DNA of 64,000 nucleotides from Sthenelais limicola (GCA_942159475.1 OW804095.1:93075740-93139739); one strand, 5' to 3'; shown: positions 35,746-47,469, counted from the stretch's first letter. Made by a program: numbers and translations. The notes: generated by a model from the letters alone, not told the origin.

Positions 35746-37837
35746 CTCCAATCAATGCCTTAGATGACACTATAGCTATTGATATTCAAAATGTGGTGAA
35801 TAAATCCATAACATACATGTAAAGCTATTTTGCAGCTACTCTGGATATGAGTGGGCACTGAATAGGTATACTAGATAGAGACATGCATATAAATGTCAAT
35901 ACATGGACAAATGTGTTTGCGTCAGAAATAACCCAACGTGCGCGGAGAGAATTGAATGCAATATTGATCATTTCCTCTATACATAATGCATAAACTGAAA
36001 ACTTAAAAACCGTCACTAATAATACATTATTATACGTTGGTCTGCTGGACGTAGGTATTGATTTGTACACCGCTACATACTCAGGTACTTATGAATGCCG
36101 GAATGGGTTATTTACACCGAGGTTAAACTAATTCATACTCTGAGATCTGTACTGACACGAACTGAACCACACCATGTTGAAGGTGGGGAAATGTCGTGGG
36201 ATGTATATATACGATTCGTCAAGACAAAACAAGAAAATTAATTTACTTGCGCAAAAACATCACTGACTCATTGATATTACCGTCGGAGGTCCATCCATGC
36301 AACCTTTCAATCCTGCATTTCTTCGCCAACGTTAATATCTCAAATGCTTTTTAATCTTAGTTACTTGTTATTAGTTACTTAAATATAAGGACGCATGAAG
36401 AAAGAAAGAACCACGTACCACCGCTCCTTCTCTCATATGCTGACTGTGTATTATCATGCATTGTTATCATAAGCTTGAGGGGGAAGGCGAAAGAAGGGAA
36501 GGCAGAGTAACTAACAGCCTGTTGGGGGATTCAGGTACGTTACATTGTACACACTGTCAGAGCGACTGTACTGGAAATACTATAAACCCTGTATGAAATT
36601 ATCTGCCTTCTGAAAAGGATACACCTTCATACGGAGGAAATACGTGCAAACTGCGAGTATATTTCTGCAAACCTGTCATCTATTATTGAATCCTGGTTTG
36701 ACTGCATCCCAGATAGAGCTCTATAGTGCGAATTGGACATACGGATGTACGATTATTTTATTGCATAAGCTTTTGTGCATGGTTGCATTTGGCATTTACA
36801 GTTTCCATGGAGTTACAAAGGATTACTCATGCATGTCATAAATTTTGAATTTCAGCTGATCAATAACAAGATTTGAAATTTCATTGTCATTAAAAGGAGT
36901 GGTTAAACATCCATGCATTTGTGACTGCACGTCTACGTTAAATTGTGATTGTTATCCCAACCATTATACATTAATGTTGTGTAAATACATCTTAAAGCCC
37001 GGATAGCCAAAGAAAAAATATTACGTAAGAAAAAGAAGAATATAACATACATACATAAGGGGGATGCTATATTTGATGGCATTAGAAACCTCCCCCGAAA
37101 GCAATGATTGAATCATGGCATTGTCTTTATATATTCACGGACCGTCGTCGCCAGGGAATGTGAAATTGGAATGACGTATGATTTTAAAATCTGGGGGAAA
37201 ATAACATTGGCGATAGAACCCTCGGGGTTATGCGTAAAAACCTCAGTGTGTATTCTGACAATCAGATCCGGGATCCAAGCTTCAGGGAATCAGCACAAAA
37301 AGGTCGTAATCAAATTACAAGTTTTAATATGCTGTACAATGTCGCGTCTATACTTAGACACATGGAGATAGTCGAGCTGTAAGAACGGCCAAATTAAGAT
37401 CGCAAATCCGGGAAAGGAACCCCTGGAAGGGCGATCGATCTATTTCTTTGTATCGCATAAAATAACGATATCCTCGCAACAAGCGTTTCCAAAAATAGAA
37501 TTCAATTTGTGTGATGCCTGGGGTGTAGGTTATATCTTATCTCAGAGCATGATGATGCGCTCTTCAATAGTGGCTTCGGAGCGAGCGATAAAGCAAGAAA
37601 GATGCACACGGGAGATGCTGCCTCCTATCTTCCTGGGGCACGCTTTCAGATTGTATAAGGTCAACGCTCATGCAGCCGTTGGCTTGGAAATATAATCTCA
37701 AATGTGTTTCTTGTGACATGTGGCGGCTTTTCATGTACATGCGTTCACCTTTGCATGGAAATCTCTCACTTTAGTGGGGAGAAAGTTATCCGTTTAGGAC
37801 ACATGCCTACAGGTTCTCAGGTATGCCACATCTGAGC
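35746..37837. other. No gene seen
   Basis: AT-rich, becoming richer in CG dinucleotides at 37370-37690, upstream of the exon at 37927. That may mark promoter-proximal or 5' UTR sequence, but no exon is supported. Confidence 0.45.
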
Positions 37838-37926
37838 CTGTATATATACACACACACTCCCATACATACTCCGATACTAATCATGCCAATTGTACTTGAA
37901 TAGGCTTTTGCTGCAATAGTCGGAGC
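37838..37926 (+). promoter_or_regulatory. Sequence just upstream of the coding exon: TATA-like element and possible acceptor
   Basis: CCTGTATATATACAC at about 37838-37852 is TATA-like, about 75-85 bp before the ATG. TTTTGCTGCAATAG at about 37905-37918 could instead be a 3' splice site that joins an upstream 5' UTR exon. The start context GGAGCATGG has A at -3 and G at +4, a favourable initiation context. The sequence cannot decide between a short TATA-driven 5' UTR and a spliced leader exon. Confidence 0.35.
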
Positions 37927-38757
37927 ATGGCAAAAAGACCCAACAAGGCCCCTACGGGGGGCACCGTTATGGGTGGGGGCACCTCAGCTCCCTCACTGAC
38001 GAATAACAGTGGGGCTAGTGATACCTCGTTAGTCCTGGGTGGACCTTGCATTAAGCCTCCTACCCTACTCTGCCCAACACATTCATTGGAGCCTGAACGT
38101 TTTCCACCACCTAAATCCTTACAAGTTAAAGGTGGACAACATCTTAACCACGAACCAAAACCATGCTTCAGGTATCAGAGACCGAGACCAGGAGGTCTTG
38201 GACTTAATAGTGGTGGCGGTGGACTAGTAGAAGGTGGTGCAAGTGCTGCAAGTGGACATGAGCATCAATTAGCAATATCCCCACTCGCCTTACCCCCAGA
38301 CATAACCCCTCCAGTGAACGCCCTCAGGGGCTCAGCGTCTCCATCACCCAGGAGGAAATTCCCTCAGGGCTCCGTACCAAGTGCCAACCCCTTGGAGAAT
38401 CAGACACCAGAAAACGAGGTAGCATTAGCAATTGACGTACCGTCCATAGAAATTGACATTGTCACCCCAGATGAGGAACCTAAGATAATCTCAGTGAACG
38501 AACCACCTGGAGCGGTGGAATTGGCTCCCGGGTCGAGACTGACTGTACCGGAGGTGACACTTGTTCTACCTGCTGTTACACTGGAAATGCCCAGGAGGAG
38601 TAACGAGGATCCAGGACCACGATTAAACAATCCCTTTGATAAAAAGCGAGCCATGTCGGATGTAGGTGCGGGTGGAGCTTACCACAGACCGCTCTTCAGA
38701 TCTCATTCAGCACGGGGACCTAAGGATATTCCATTTATAATCATCTCTAAATGCAAG
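37927..38757 (+). CDS. First coding exon, disordered N-terminus, unrecognised
   Basis: The frame runs 277 codons from ATG (start MAKRPNKAPTGGTVMGGGTS) to a consensus-like donor AAG|GTAATG in phase 0. Only four more codons precede a stop in the intron, which supports splicing at this point. The product is rich in Pro, Gly, Ser and Asn, with no signal peptide or membrane span, so it is probably an intrinsically disordered cytoplasmic N-terminus. Features include SPSPRRKFPQG (about residues 137-148), an acidic stretch EIDIVTPDEEPK, two basic Ser motifs that could be kinase sites (PRRSNED and KKRAMSDV), and HRPLFRSHSARGPKDIPF near the end. Codon use and composition differ sharply from the flanks. 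I do not recognise the family. Downstream exons were not found, so the gene either has long introns or continues past the window. Confidence 0.75.
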
Positions 38758-40261
38758 GTAATGGTCCAATGATTTTAGCAATTTCATGTCTGGTGCTTTT
38801 TGCTCTACTCATTTATTGGTATGTGCCAACGTTGGTGTGTCGTGTTCTTGAGGTGGCCATAATGATTTGTCAAGTGATTATATGAAAATATGTTGTATTT
38901 AATGATGATAGTAGGTATTCGCCCAAATCCAGTGCCATAGTCCTACTATAAACCCTTTTTCTCTCGTCTATTTCTTGACCTTAATCCATCACAGGTCATA
39001 GAAACTTTTGTCCATAGATGCCTTGAGGGCTTTCGTAGCATAGCCATATTTACCGGTACAATTAATTAAGAATGGACTTGGTAAATCCATTTATTCATTA
39101 TATCAAACACTCGCACATTAAATGTTGATAAATATGTTGTTGTTGGCGACTGATGTGGATATGCGAATAGTCACTACTCATTATCAGTAGATATATCTTA
39201 CTTTTACCTCTTTTAACAGTAGATATATCTACTCTTTTATCAGTAGATATATTTGTCCTCCCAGATATTCTATCAATTGCTTCAGTGCATGTATAATTCA
39301 TACCAGCAATATATTGCATTGTGACTGTACAAATTGCCTCTTGGGTCTGTTTTCTTTTTCTTTCTTTTATACCGGGTTTGCAACTTCCCCGGGAGGAGTC
39401 TTGGCTAGTTGGGCCAGTTGGCATACCAGTTTATGGCAAAGAGGTAGAGTAGGATTACATACATCATCATGTATACATGTACTCATGAGTTCTAAACCTA
39501 CTAAATCGGTTATAGCCTAATTATGGTTTTACACTTGGTATTTCAATTCAGATGTAAAGGTTTAATTTTACAGTCTAGCCATCTATGTAGGTCTGTAGGT
39601 CTCCTGGTTATCAGCTACATTAAGAGGGATGAGTAAGTTTCTGGCTCCAGGGTCACTAAAGGTCAAAACCTTGTCTAATATCGACTAGAGCTATTGAATT
39701 AATAGTTTTGTACAGCGATTTATGAAGTGAGACATGAACATGGAAATGAGAATGTGTACGATTCCATATACTGTATTAGTCGCTATTTTTACATATACAA
39801 ATCAGATAATGAAGATAGCAATCAATCACATGCACGGATCCTTGTGTCACGTTTGTGACATTTTGAGCAAAGATGAATGACGAAGAACGAACGACAGATC
39901 TAATATCAAATGTAGATGACACATATAGATGGTTGAAAAGTAGCCTACAAATGACTAAAACGGCATGTTTCTTTCTCTCGTTTATTTCCAACGCGTTTCG
40001 TCATTATGGTGATATGTACCTAATTAGCTATAAGTTTATATTTCGTTTACAGTTGTTAGACCTGAAAATTGGAGAAATCCTAGTGTCAGCCGAATTAAAC
40101 CCCGGATAAAGGACATATGAGGGGAATCGAGCTCGAGCTAAGGGGTTTATAAATATCTCTCATATTCTCCTGTGTAGGTTCGCTCTTTTTAACATTTATC
40201 ATTCTGGTTTGGAAGTAGTGACTCTGTCAAGATTATATTGTTGGAGACTTGTATTAATTAA
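38758..40261. other. Probable intron, no further exon seen
   Basis: AT-rich sequence downstream of the donor at 38758. It contains the AGTAGATATATCT repeat and no exon I can support. Confidence 0.4.
39186..39252. repeat. Three copies of CAGTAGATATAT
   Basis: CAGTAGATATAT occurs at about 39186, 39218 and 39241, separated by T/C-rich spacers. The middle copy is palindromic (AGTAGATATATCTACT). Confidence 0.7.
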
Positions 40262-40425
40262 GGCTTCATATATCAAAGCTGCCTTTTCAGCTATTATGAC
40301 AAAAAAGCTCTTACTAAATGTACTTGTCATTTGGCCTATAGGACTGAAGTAAAACATATTTTACAGCTGTTACATGTTTATGTAATGATTTGAAGTCGAA
40401 TCGGCCGAAAGGACAGGGGCACCGG
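40262..40425 (+). mobile_element. F3 element, left half
   Basis: ATATCAAAGCTGCCTTTTCA, GTCATTTGGCCTATAGGACT and TTTGAAGTCGAATCGGCCGA match F3. It breaks off at about 40425, before CACCGGTGAGC. Confidence 0.55.
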
Positions 40426-40504
40426 TGAGCAACAATACTTGGATTTTGTCCCTGCGGGTGTGCACCATCGCAATTTACATGGTACATCGGGCCAACTTCA
40501 TGCA

Positions 40505-40560
40505 GTGAGAACTGGGTGGGATTGGTTGCTTTACGCCCTTTTATTAGATGTTACAGACAT
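40505..40560 (-). mobile_element. SINE tail-like fragment
   Basis: GTGGGATTGGTTGCTTTACG followed by CCCTTTTATTAGATG resembles the start of the SINE insertion at 42006 (GATTGGTTGCGTTACGCCCTT). The rest of the core is not recognisable. Confidence 0.35.
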
Positions 40561-40724
40561 GTTGAGATGTGATATGAGAGATTCATCCTATTTCTCTATT
40601 CTGAGGATGTGAAAGTAGACTTGTGAAACATCAAAGAGAGCAAAATGCATGGTGTATGGATAAGTATAATATTATTCCCAGTGCGAATCAGTATGCTATA
40701 CGTACATTTATCACGCATGTATAA

Positions 40725-40961
40725 TGGTTAGGTTGTTAGAAAATGTACAATTCGCCTTCACCATTTTCCTCAACTAACCCAAATTTAAGACAAGAATGGG
40801 GCTCAAATACCGTTCAATATAACCGAACATATTTCTTGAATTACAGTAATTCAAAGCCAAATATACCCAGTATATTTACATTTTTTTTCAACCTAATTTA
40901 GCAGAATTTACTAATTGTATAGACCTAGAGGTGCCGATTGAACACTCTCTGACGTCCGGGA
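40725..40961 (+). mobile_element. F1 element, near full length
   Basis: GGTTGTTAGAAAATGTACAA, TTCGCCTTCACCATTTTCCT, ACAAGAATGGGGCTCAAATA, AACCTAATTTAGCAGAATTT and GGTGCCGATTGAACACTCTC. About 237 bp. The right terminal repeat has mutated. Confidence 0.7.
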
Positions 40962-41049
40962 CCAAAAGTCAGCAAGGGCTGGGGCAACCCTGTACCATCC
41001 CCTTTCCCCTTCGTCAGTATGCACCATTCGGTTTTAAGATTAGCTTTAT

Positions 41050-41240
41050 TGGTGGGATCCTTGTTTCAACTCGCATTGTGAGTGTGCGCAGCATGAGCGT
41101 CTTAAAAAGTGGCGAGAACTGAAGACACCGACTCGCGCTAGTTTATTTACGTTACTAATTGTTGTGGTCCGTGACGTCACAAATCTCGGTGAATCACCTG
41201 GATATGTGATCAGACGAGACTGCGAACACGTGCGCTCCAC
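41050..41240. promoter_or_regulatory. CG-richer patch with perfect CRE
   Basis: TGACGTCA at 41172-41179 is a perfect cAMP-response-element palindrome. It lies in a patch with more CG dinucleotides than its surroundings, with CACGTG about 60 bp downstream. The overlapping minus-strand open frame (41046-41351) looks random. No gene start was identified. Confidence 0.3.
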
Positions 41241-41859
41241 GCGGTTGGAATTATCTATCTCAGAAAATGTAGGTGCCGTGAATAACAAATGTTCCACGGG
41301 GGCCACCAATGGCAAATGACGGGTTTCTGAGAAGGGAATTAGGGTTTCCAAAAATATGGGTTCTGCATGTGTATGTTATCATTTTCCTGACGTGGAGAGT
41401 GTATAGTTCTTTAGGGCGAATAGTTTCTGATATTTACGATACGACATTTTAATGATACAATAGCAATAATATTCCACCTTAGTTCATGAAATCACCATTA
41501 TGATAGTATCTGGGTATTGTAGCCTATACAGTTACAGTTATATATACCTAAAATGCTTCTAACATTATCTATAGGTTTCATTGTACTCTATATTTGAAAT
41601 TCATGCATGGCAAAACGTGCTTTATTCAGTAAATGTTGTCATGTACACGTATGTATTAGGTTATGACAATTCAATTCAATTCAAAATATTATTTATTCAT
41701 ACCTAAGGGGGATGTCATATCTCATATCAGAAAAGGACTTTTCTAGCCTTTCAGTGTGTTCCTAGACTAGAGACTAGATTCGGAGCCTATTGTAGTTCTA
41801 ACGTCTAGTACTTAGTGATAGGATTATATAGGATAAATAGTTTATCAAAAATAAACATT

Positions 41860-41971
41860 AGTTTCTCAACTAGCTATCATACATAATTTTGTTTCAGTCA
41901 TACTTTAAACTAGTATAGCATTTATTCAACTTAATTTAGCGGAATGCACCAAATGTGTAGAGCTGCCGATT
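41860..41971 (+). mobile_element. F1 element, right half, broken by F2
   Basis: TTCAACTTAATTTAGCGGAA, TGCACCAAATGTGTAGAGCT and GCCGAT are the F1 right interior. The expected TGTACATTTTCTGAC is replaced by the start of an F2 copy at 41972. Confidence 0.6.
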
Positions 41972-42300
41972 CAGTCTAGGCTCAAAGCCTTCAGATTAGA
42001 TAAGAGTGAGTGAGTGAGATTGGTTGCGTTACGCCCTTATCAACAAATTTAATATGGTTATATCAAGGGCGGTGGAGGCAGTTCATGATCATACCCAGGA
42101 AAAAGAGATAGAGAAGAAGGGAGAGGGAGACAAGAGGACAAGAGAAAAATAGACAGAGAGGCACGTTATGGTCATACCCAGGCCCAAAGATTAGATAAGA
42201 ATGGTATGTCAGTGATTGGACGCCTACTGCGCTAATGGCTTTTATAACCTAGGAGTAGGCGTCCTAATGGGATTATGATAGTATTCTGCGGTCCTTATAA
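41972..42300 (-). mobile_element. F2 element split by a SINE
   Basis: CAGTCTAGGCTCAAAGCCTT and AGATTAGATAAGA at 41972-42005 are followed by a 182-bp insertion. The copy then resumes at AGATTAGATAAGAATGGTAT (42188 onward) through GTGATTGGACGCCTACTGCG and GAGTAGGCGTCCTAATGGGA. The far terminus is lost near 42300. Confidence 0.75.
42006..42187 (-). mobile_element. SINE-like insertion with 13-bp target duplication
   Basis: The insertion is flanked by a perfect 13-bp duplication, AGATTAGATAAGA, at 41993-42005 and 42188-42200. It begins GTGAGTGAGTGAGATTGGTT, then GCGTTACGCCCTTATCAACA, and has a self-pairing CGCCCTT/AAGGGCG core. On the minus strand the (CTCA) tract would be the 3' tail. From memory, many molluscan and other lophotrochozoan SINEs end this way. 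No tRNA head is present, so the copy is 5'-truncated. A purine-rich stretch lies between two copies of the motif ATGATCATACCCAGG/ATGGTCATACCCAGG. Confidence 0.75.
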
Positions 42301-42672
42301 TAAAATGATTATCCAAAAAGGAGACCAAACCATGAGCAGTCATTCAGCCATAGATCTCCATGTACGCAGATAGAGCATATTCTACTGACACTGATATACC
42401 TTGCTGAAGCATGTAGATCATAGGTTTGGAGTGCCCCCAGCCTCTTCCCCTCTTTTAAATCCACCGATCGAGATAACCTTACAATGATAAATGAGGGAAG
42501 GCAATGCTACTCTCACAAGTTGTGCTTGGAATAGAGTGCCCCTGCCAGGGTTGTGGCAACATAGGTGTTGCTGAACTGCTATAATGTATGTAACGTTAAC
42601 CATTAGTGATAGATGGCAGGAATCAACAGTCACAAATTGTGCCTACAGATGCACATCATCCCCTGCCGTACA

Positions 42673-43180
42673 TGGGTCAGGGCGTCAGAAAATATACAAT
42701 CGGCAGTTCTGCGCATTTTTAGTCAATCTTGCGAAATTAGCCTGAACAACTATACATTATAGGCATTGTTCAATTTATTTTTTGTATTGCACCAGTTAGA
42801 GAAAACCTTTTTATGGGTATTTTTTTTTTAGAATTTTGAGAGACTTACATGTTGAGCAGTAAGTTGATATTCCGATATATTTTGTATTGCATTAATTGAA
42901 AACATCTGTTCAGTTGTATTTAGAACCTTACTTTTGTTTTATATTATATATTTTATATATTGAGGGGATTCGGTCTAGGCTCAAAGCCTATCAGCTCCCT
43001 TCAAACTCATGGAAACTTACCGCCACATGCCATTAGAATCCCATTACATGATTATGACGGTTGTTTTGGGCCTGCTCCAGGGCCGGAAAAGCCATTGACA
43101 TACCGATCTTATCTCATCTGATAGGCTTTGTGCCTAGATTGGGGATTGGTAAGGATGAATTATACATTTTCTGAGGCCCT
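42673..43180 (-). mobile_element. F1 element with internal duplication and nested F2
   Basis: Outer ends are TGGGTCAGGGCGTCAGAAAA and TATACATTTTCTGAGGCCCT. The interior block TATTTTTTGTATTGCACCAG...GAAAACC is repeated as TTTTGTATTGCATTAATTG...AAAACATCTG, a partial duplication. An F2 copy interrupts it at 42971-43141. Confidence 0.75.
42971..43141 (+). mobile_element. F2 element (short subfamily) nested in F1
   Basis: CGGTCTAGGCTCAAAGCCTA at the left and AGGCTTTGTGCCTAGATTG at the right are 24-bp inverted ends. GGGATT flanks both sides (42965-42970, 43142-43147), a likely target duplication. Removing the insert and one copy of GGGATT restores continuous F1 sequence. Confidence 0.8.
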
Positions 43181-43222
43181 AGAGTATACTTTCTATTTTA
43201 TCTCTAGTTTCAGACCGCTATA

Positions 43223-43416
43223 TGGGTCATCAATCCTCTAAAATAACCCACATTTAAGACAGAAATGAACTTTAGAATGCAGTTTAACATAGCCAAACAG
43301 ATATTTACTTTAAATCAACGACATATACTCAGATATACCCGGTATTCATCATGTTTCAGCCTAATTTAGCAAAATTCCCTAAATGTGTAGAGCTGCCACC
43401 AGTACATTTTCCTACG
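43223..43416 (+). mobile_element. F1 element
   Basis: TGGGTCATCAATCCTCTAAA, AACAGATATTTACTTTAAAT, CATGTTTCAGCCTAATTTAG and AGAGCTGCCACCAGTACATT. The left terminal repeat is deleted. Opposite orientation to its neighbour at 42673. Confidence 0.65.
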
Positions 43417-43615
43417 ATCTAACACATATAACCTTTAAGCTGAATTATCAGCTAATTTCCGTCACAAAATAAAATCTTCCATCTTATTTATTCTCAACCC
43501 ATCGGCCTGTTCATCTTGGTGTACTGAACAAAGTGATCTCTCAAGGAAGCACCGATTTTTTTTATTAATTTTTCAGTGTTAGGATTTTCTATTCTTCACG
43601 CAGAGCAATCTAGGA

Positions 43616-43766
43616 TCGGAGCCTCTCAGATCAGATAAACATGGTATGTCAGTGATTGGACGCCTACTGCGCTAATGTCTTTCCTGGCCCTAGATTAGGT
43701 GTCCTAATGGGATTCTAAAATTTTGCATTTTGTGGTATGGAGCGAGAGGCTTTCCCTAAGTGGAGA
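43616..43766 (-). mobile_element. F2 element
   Basis: CAATCTAGGATCGGAGCCTC, AACATGGTATGTCAGTGATT, GGACGCCTACTGCGCTAATG and GGAGCGAGAGGCTTTCCCTA. The far end decays after 43766. Confidence 0.7.
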
Positions 43767-44325
43767 AAAAATAGTTGTCAGTCAATCTAGCTGGGAATGC
43801 AGCTTTTAAACTTTTCCAGCATTGACTATTTTCAAAGCCATCCATTTATATATTGATGGAATATTAGGGTAATCATCCCTACATCATACTTTGTTGAGAT
43901 ATTATTCACTTTTTAGTTACAATAAACTCCACCAAAGGAGAGATCCAAGCACGATAGTCTAGGACTTTCACCCAGTAGGTAGTTTTCTCAGTTTCTCCCT
44001 CCTGTATTAGTGCAATACAATTGCCTCTCAGTTAATTGGCTTCTTCAGCGATAGCTAAATGCATTTTCCCATGGAAAGAAATAACGCGAATGAATGGGAC
44101 TGTATACGGTGACAGAGCTTTTAAAAACTACTTTGGACCCAAAGGCATGAGTCTGTTGTTCGGATCCTGGTTCGAATCCTGGTGAGGCTGGGAAGACCAG
44201 ATATCATACAGATACTAAGAGGTGAAAAAGAAAATACTAGCTTTAAAGCAGATTCATTTATAATATACCATACTGTACACTTGGGTGGGAGTATTAAACC
44301 CTGATCATCATATATTTCGAAAATC

Positions 44326-44607
44326 CTAAAATCTAAGGTTCAAACAGTGCTCCACCGCAATATACATTTTAAGCTTGCAGAGCGCCATTAGACGCACTGC
44401 AAAGGTTTTGGTGGCTAATGTACACTTACATATGATGTGCATCTTTGATGTATATGGGTTGCTTGTGAATGTTGCACCATTCAGGGATGTGTGAAGAACA
44501 TACATTAATCTGCCAACTGCCTCCTCTCCCATCATGGTACCCAGACATCCCTCCCTCTCATAGAGCACTCCAGGTTTTATAGCCTCTGAAAGCCCACGAT
44601 TCAACAC
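44326..44607 (-). CDS. Candidate coding segment, unrecognised
   Basis: A 93-codon minus-strand frame from ATG to stop reads MLNRGLSEAIKPGVLYEREG, then GTMMGEEAVGRLMYVLHTSL, then STOP-free sequence to HCLNLRF. Composition is protein-like, with mixed charged and hydrophobic residues and no low complexity. No domain, splice signals or neighbours support it, and F1 and F2 elements flank it within 1 kb. It could be a decayed transposon gene fragment or chance. Confidence 0.2.
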   Translation of the reverse strand: MLNRGLSEAIKPGVLYEREGCLGTMMGEEAVGRLMYVLHTSLNGATFTSNPYTSKMHIICKCTLATKTFAVRLMALCKLKMYIAVEHCLNLRF

Positions 44608-45293
44608 ATAACATTCTCTTCAGCTTCGCACAGACAAATTGGTGTTATTCCAAGTGCACCTGATTGAGCCATGATGAATGCAGACAGAAGGAGAGGGAGA
44701 GAGTGTGTGTGTATGTGAAATATTAATCCCCGTATCCACTGACCCGACTGTTTCACGATGGTCAGTTGGCTGACCGATGGAAAAATTGCCTGACGTCGGA
44801 ATGGATTCAGCTAGTACTGAGGTACTCGGCTGACGGCTGACAGTCAGCTACCTTCATCTGGATTTAATACAATTTGACTAGCCTGACTGCCCTGTTTCTC
44901 ATACGACTGCCTCCGCTATAGTACCCTCCTAAAGGAAGAGTGAACAAAAAACACAGTTGAGAACTAAATAATAAGTGTAATATAGGTAAAATAAACCTCC
45001 ACACACTGGAGAAACTAAATTAATGGACGATGGCTTGACCTTCCAATGATATAATTATATAAAACAATTTGTATTGATTAAAATTATATTCAATATCTTT
45101 ATAACAGGTATATAGGAAGGTTATTTAATGTATGAAATGCATGACGGATATATGTAATCTCTGTAAATAATCCTGTATTTAAGGGATTACTGGAACTAGG
45201 AATGAGGCAATGATTGACGTAATTATAACTATTGTCACAGACCTATACACTTTAGGACAATAATCTGCCCATGCAGAAACAAGAAGGAAACGT

Positions 45294-45490
45294 TTAAAGC
45301 TGCACCCTCAGTTAACATCAATGAAAAGAACTAAAGATTTCCTACTTTTTGTTCCCTTCTTTTCCCACCCATCTAAAAGTCATTTGATCAAAGTATTGGG
45401 GGATTTGGGCTGGTTGTTCTTGTTACAGGGCTTCATAAAAGCTCACATTTATATTTCGGGGATCCGCCGGGGACGATTTTGTTTGTTGTA
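45294..45490 (-). mobile_element. F3 element, partial
   Basis: TTAAAGCTGCACCCTCAGTT, CCTACTTTTTGTTCCCTTCT, CCACCCATCTAAAAGTCATT and AGGGCTTCATAAAAGCTCAC. It matches the copy at 1386-1590 throughout. Confidence 0.65.
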
Positions 45491-47469
45491 GTAGCTGGGA
45501 GTATAGCTTCAAACTTATATAGGAAGAGCGATATTCAGGATAACAATAAGTTTAATATACCTGTATGCCTGTAGCTAAATTTCATTACTTGATGGTACTA
45601 GTTACTTTATTTAACTTCGTTATACCTGTAGTTGCATTTATACATATACTCCTTATTTATAACTCTCCTCACAATAAACACTTGGAAGGGTGGGATCAAG
45701 TGAGATAAGATGCCTGGGAAACGCCCCATTTTAGCAGCCCACACTGGAGAGGGTATACCTGACGTCCAGACTGGCAAAACGGTATTGAGGGTTTAAACTA
45801 GGGGACCCCTACTGACCCCCGTCTACATGGCGAGTGACTTATGGTCTCAACCCCACACTCTATGAGTCATAGGTATATGGGTGACGTCATCATGGTATAT
45901 CTAATAAATGCAATCTGGCCTTGAAATATTGAAATTTCCATAAATCTGCTGAAGTAAATGGAATTACTAGGAATATAATATTGTATTTTGAATAATACAC
46001 AATCTGGGAACGTTTTCCAATAACATGCATATTGTAAAGGGAGGGAGAGAGACAGATAAGAGGGAGACTGGGAGAGAAGAACGGGGTTGGGGTGGTTGAG
46101 AAAAGAAAGAAGAGTAAGAGTTGATCGTCTGAGAATGTGATGTCAAAATATCTGTGTTCATTAATATTCATGAGTGGTATACCGGCAATAAGAGCTAAAC
46201 TAAACAGTCTAGAAAAACATTATACACAACAAAAATATTTATAGATGTCAACTAAATGTGAAGATTCGTATCCTTGCATATCTCTCCTCGTCCTCGATTC
46301 AAACCCGTCTGACATTATATCTGGTATACCTCCTACCCGCTAGAATGGTTAGAATAGAATGGAGATATAGCGATGTAAAGCTAGTCTAATTCTCATCCAA
46401 TAGCAGGTGCCTTTATTTTTCTATCAAGGTGGTGATAACGAAGCTATTCACATTTTGCATAGTTCAATCAAGAAGACTTCGATTCTATAAAGGTACAATT
46501 AAGGTAAGACACTTAGAACAATTAATGGCAAATACAAGATGGCGTCGCTCTCCCATCTTTCTTCGCACGAGGGGTACATGTACGAGGTACTATAGGGTTT
46601 CTTCCATGTGATGACATGGGAAACCACAAGATTAACTTATACATGTACCTGACAGTCTGTGTCTGTTGGACTGGAGCTGATGGATTAGTTTAGCCACAGT
46701 GAACCTACCACGCCCTCTCACGGGAAAATACGGAACTGCTGCGGAGAGATTTTCTTGATGAGGAGCCGGTTGGTTTGTTGAACAAGTAGAGTTGATTTTT
46801 TCTGCGAACATACATACACTGCTAATGATGTATTCCTTTTTTGTTTCCTGGAAATAGTCATGTATCATATATATGTCCTTTTTATCTCTTCCTGGAAAAT
46901 GCTTTATTTCTGCTTTGTTTATGTTCTATTTATTAGTCGTGATCAAATTGGTTCCACCCAATCGCCAGTAGCTTTAGTCAGATCTTGGAGTAATTCCTCT
47001 TTCTCTTAGGTCAGATGTAGGTTCTGGATTCCTGCAATGGTGAAGCGTTAATTAGGAAGGATTCATGCTGTGGACCACTGCTCGTTATTTGAACTGCGTC
47101 TTCTCATCAATTAACTCGAGCATTTGTATATTTATTCTACTATGCAGACAGGAATGCTAGATATAATCGGTCAAAAGTCACCCCTGTGCCAATCTCTTAA
47201 TAGAATCTTGCTGTGGCAATTCGCCAACCAACAATACCTAAGTGCTACTCGCGGGGTTGGAAAAATATTATGTCCAACAATTAGATAATAACTTCCGAGA
47301 AATACTTGTTAATGCTGGGAAAGGGTCATTATGATGCTTCCAACTGAACTTGATTTTCTCTTCAGCGGCTGACCTTGAAATGTTATAGCAACTTTGCGAA
47401 TTGTAGATATTAATACCGTAGAGTTTTTATTTACAATTATTGGGAATTCACGAATGTTTCAGATAGAAC
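45491..47469. other. No gene seen
   Basis: AT-rich with a perfect CRE palindrome TGACGTCA at 45882-45889. No exon supported. Confidence 0.45.

Noticed and set aside
44150..44190. GGTTCGAATCCTGG, a tRNA T-loop look-alike
   Set aside because: The flanking bases do not pair as a T-stem, and no A-box or acceptor stem is present.
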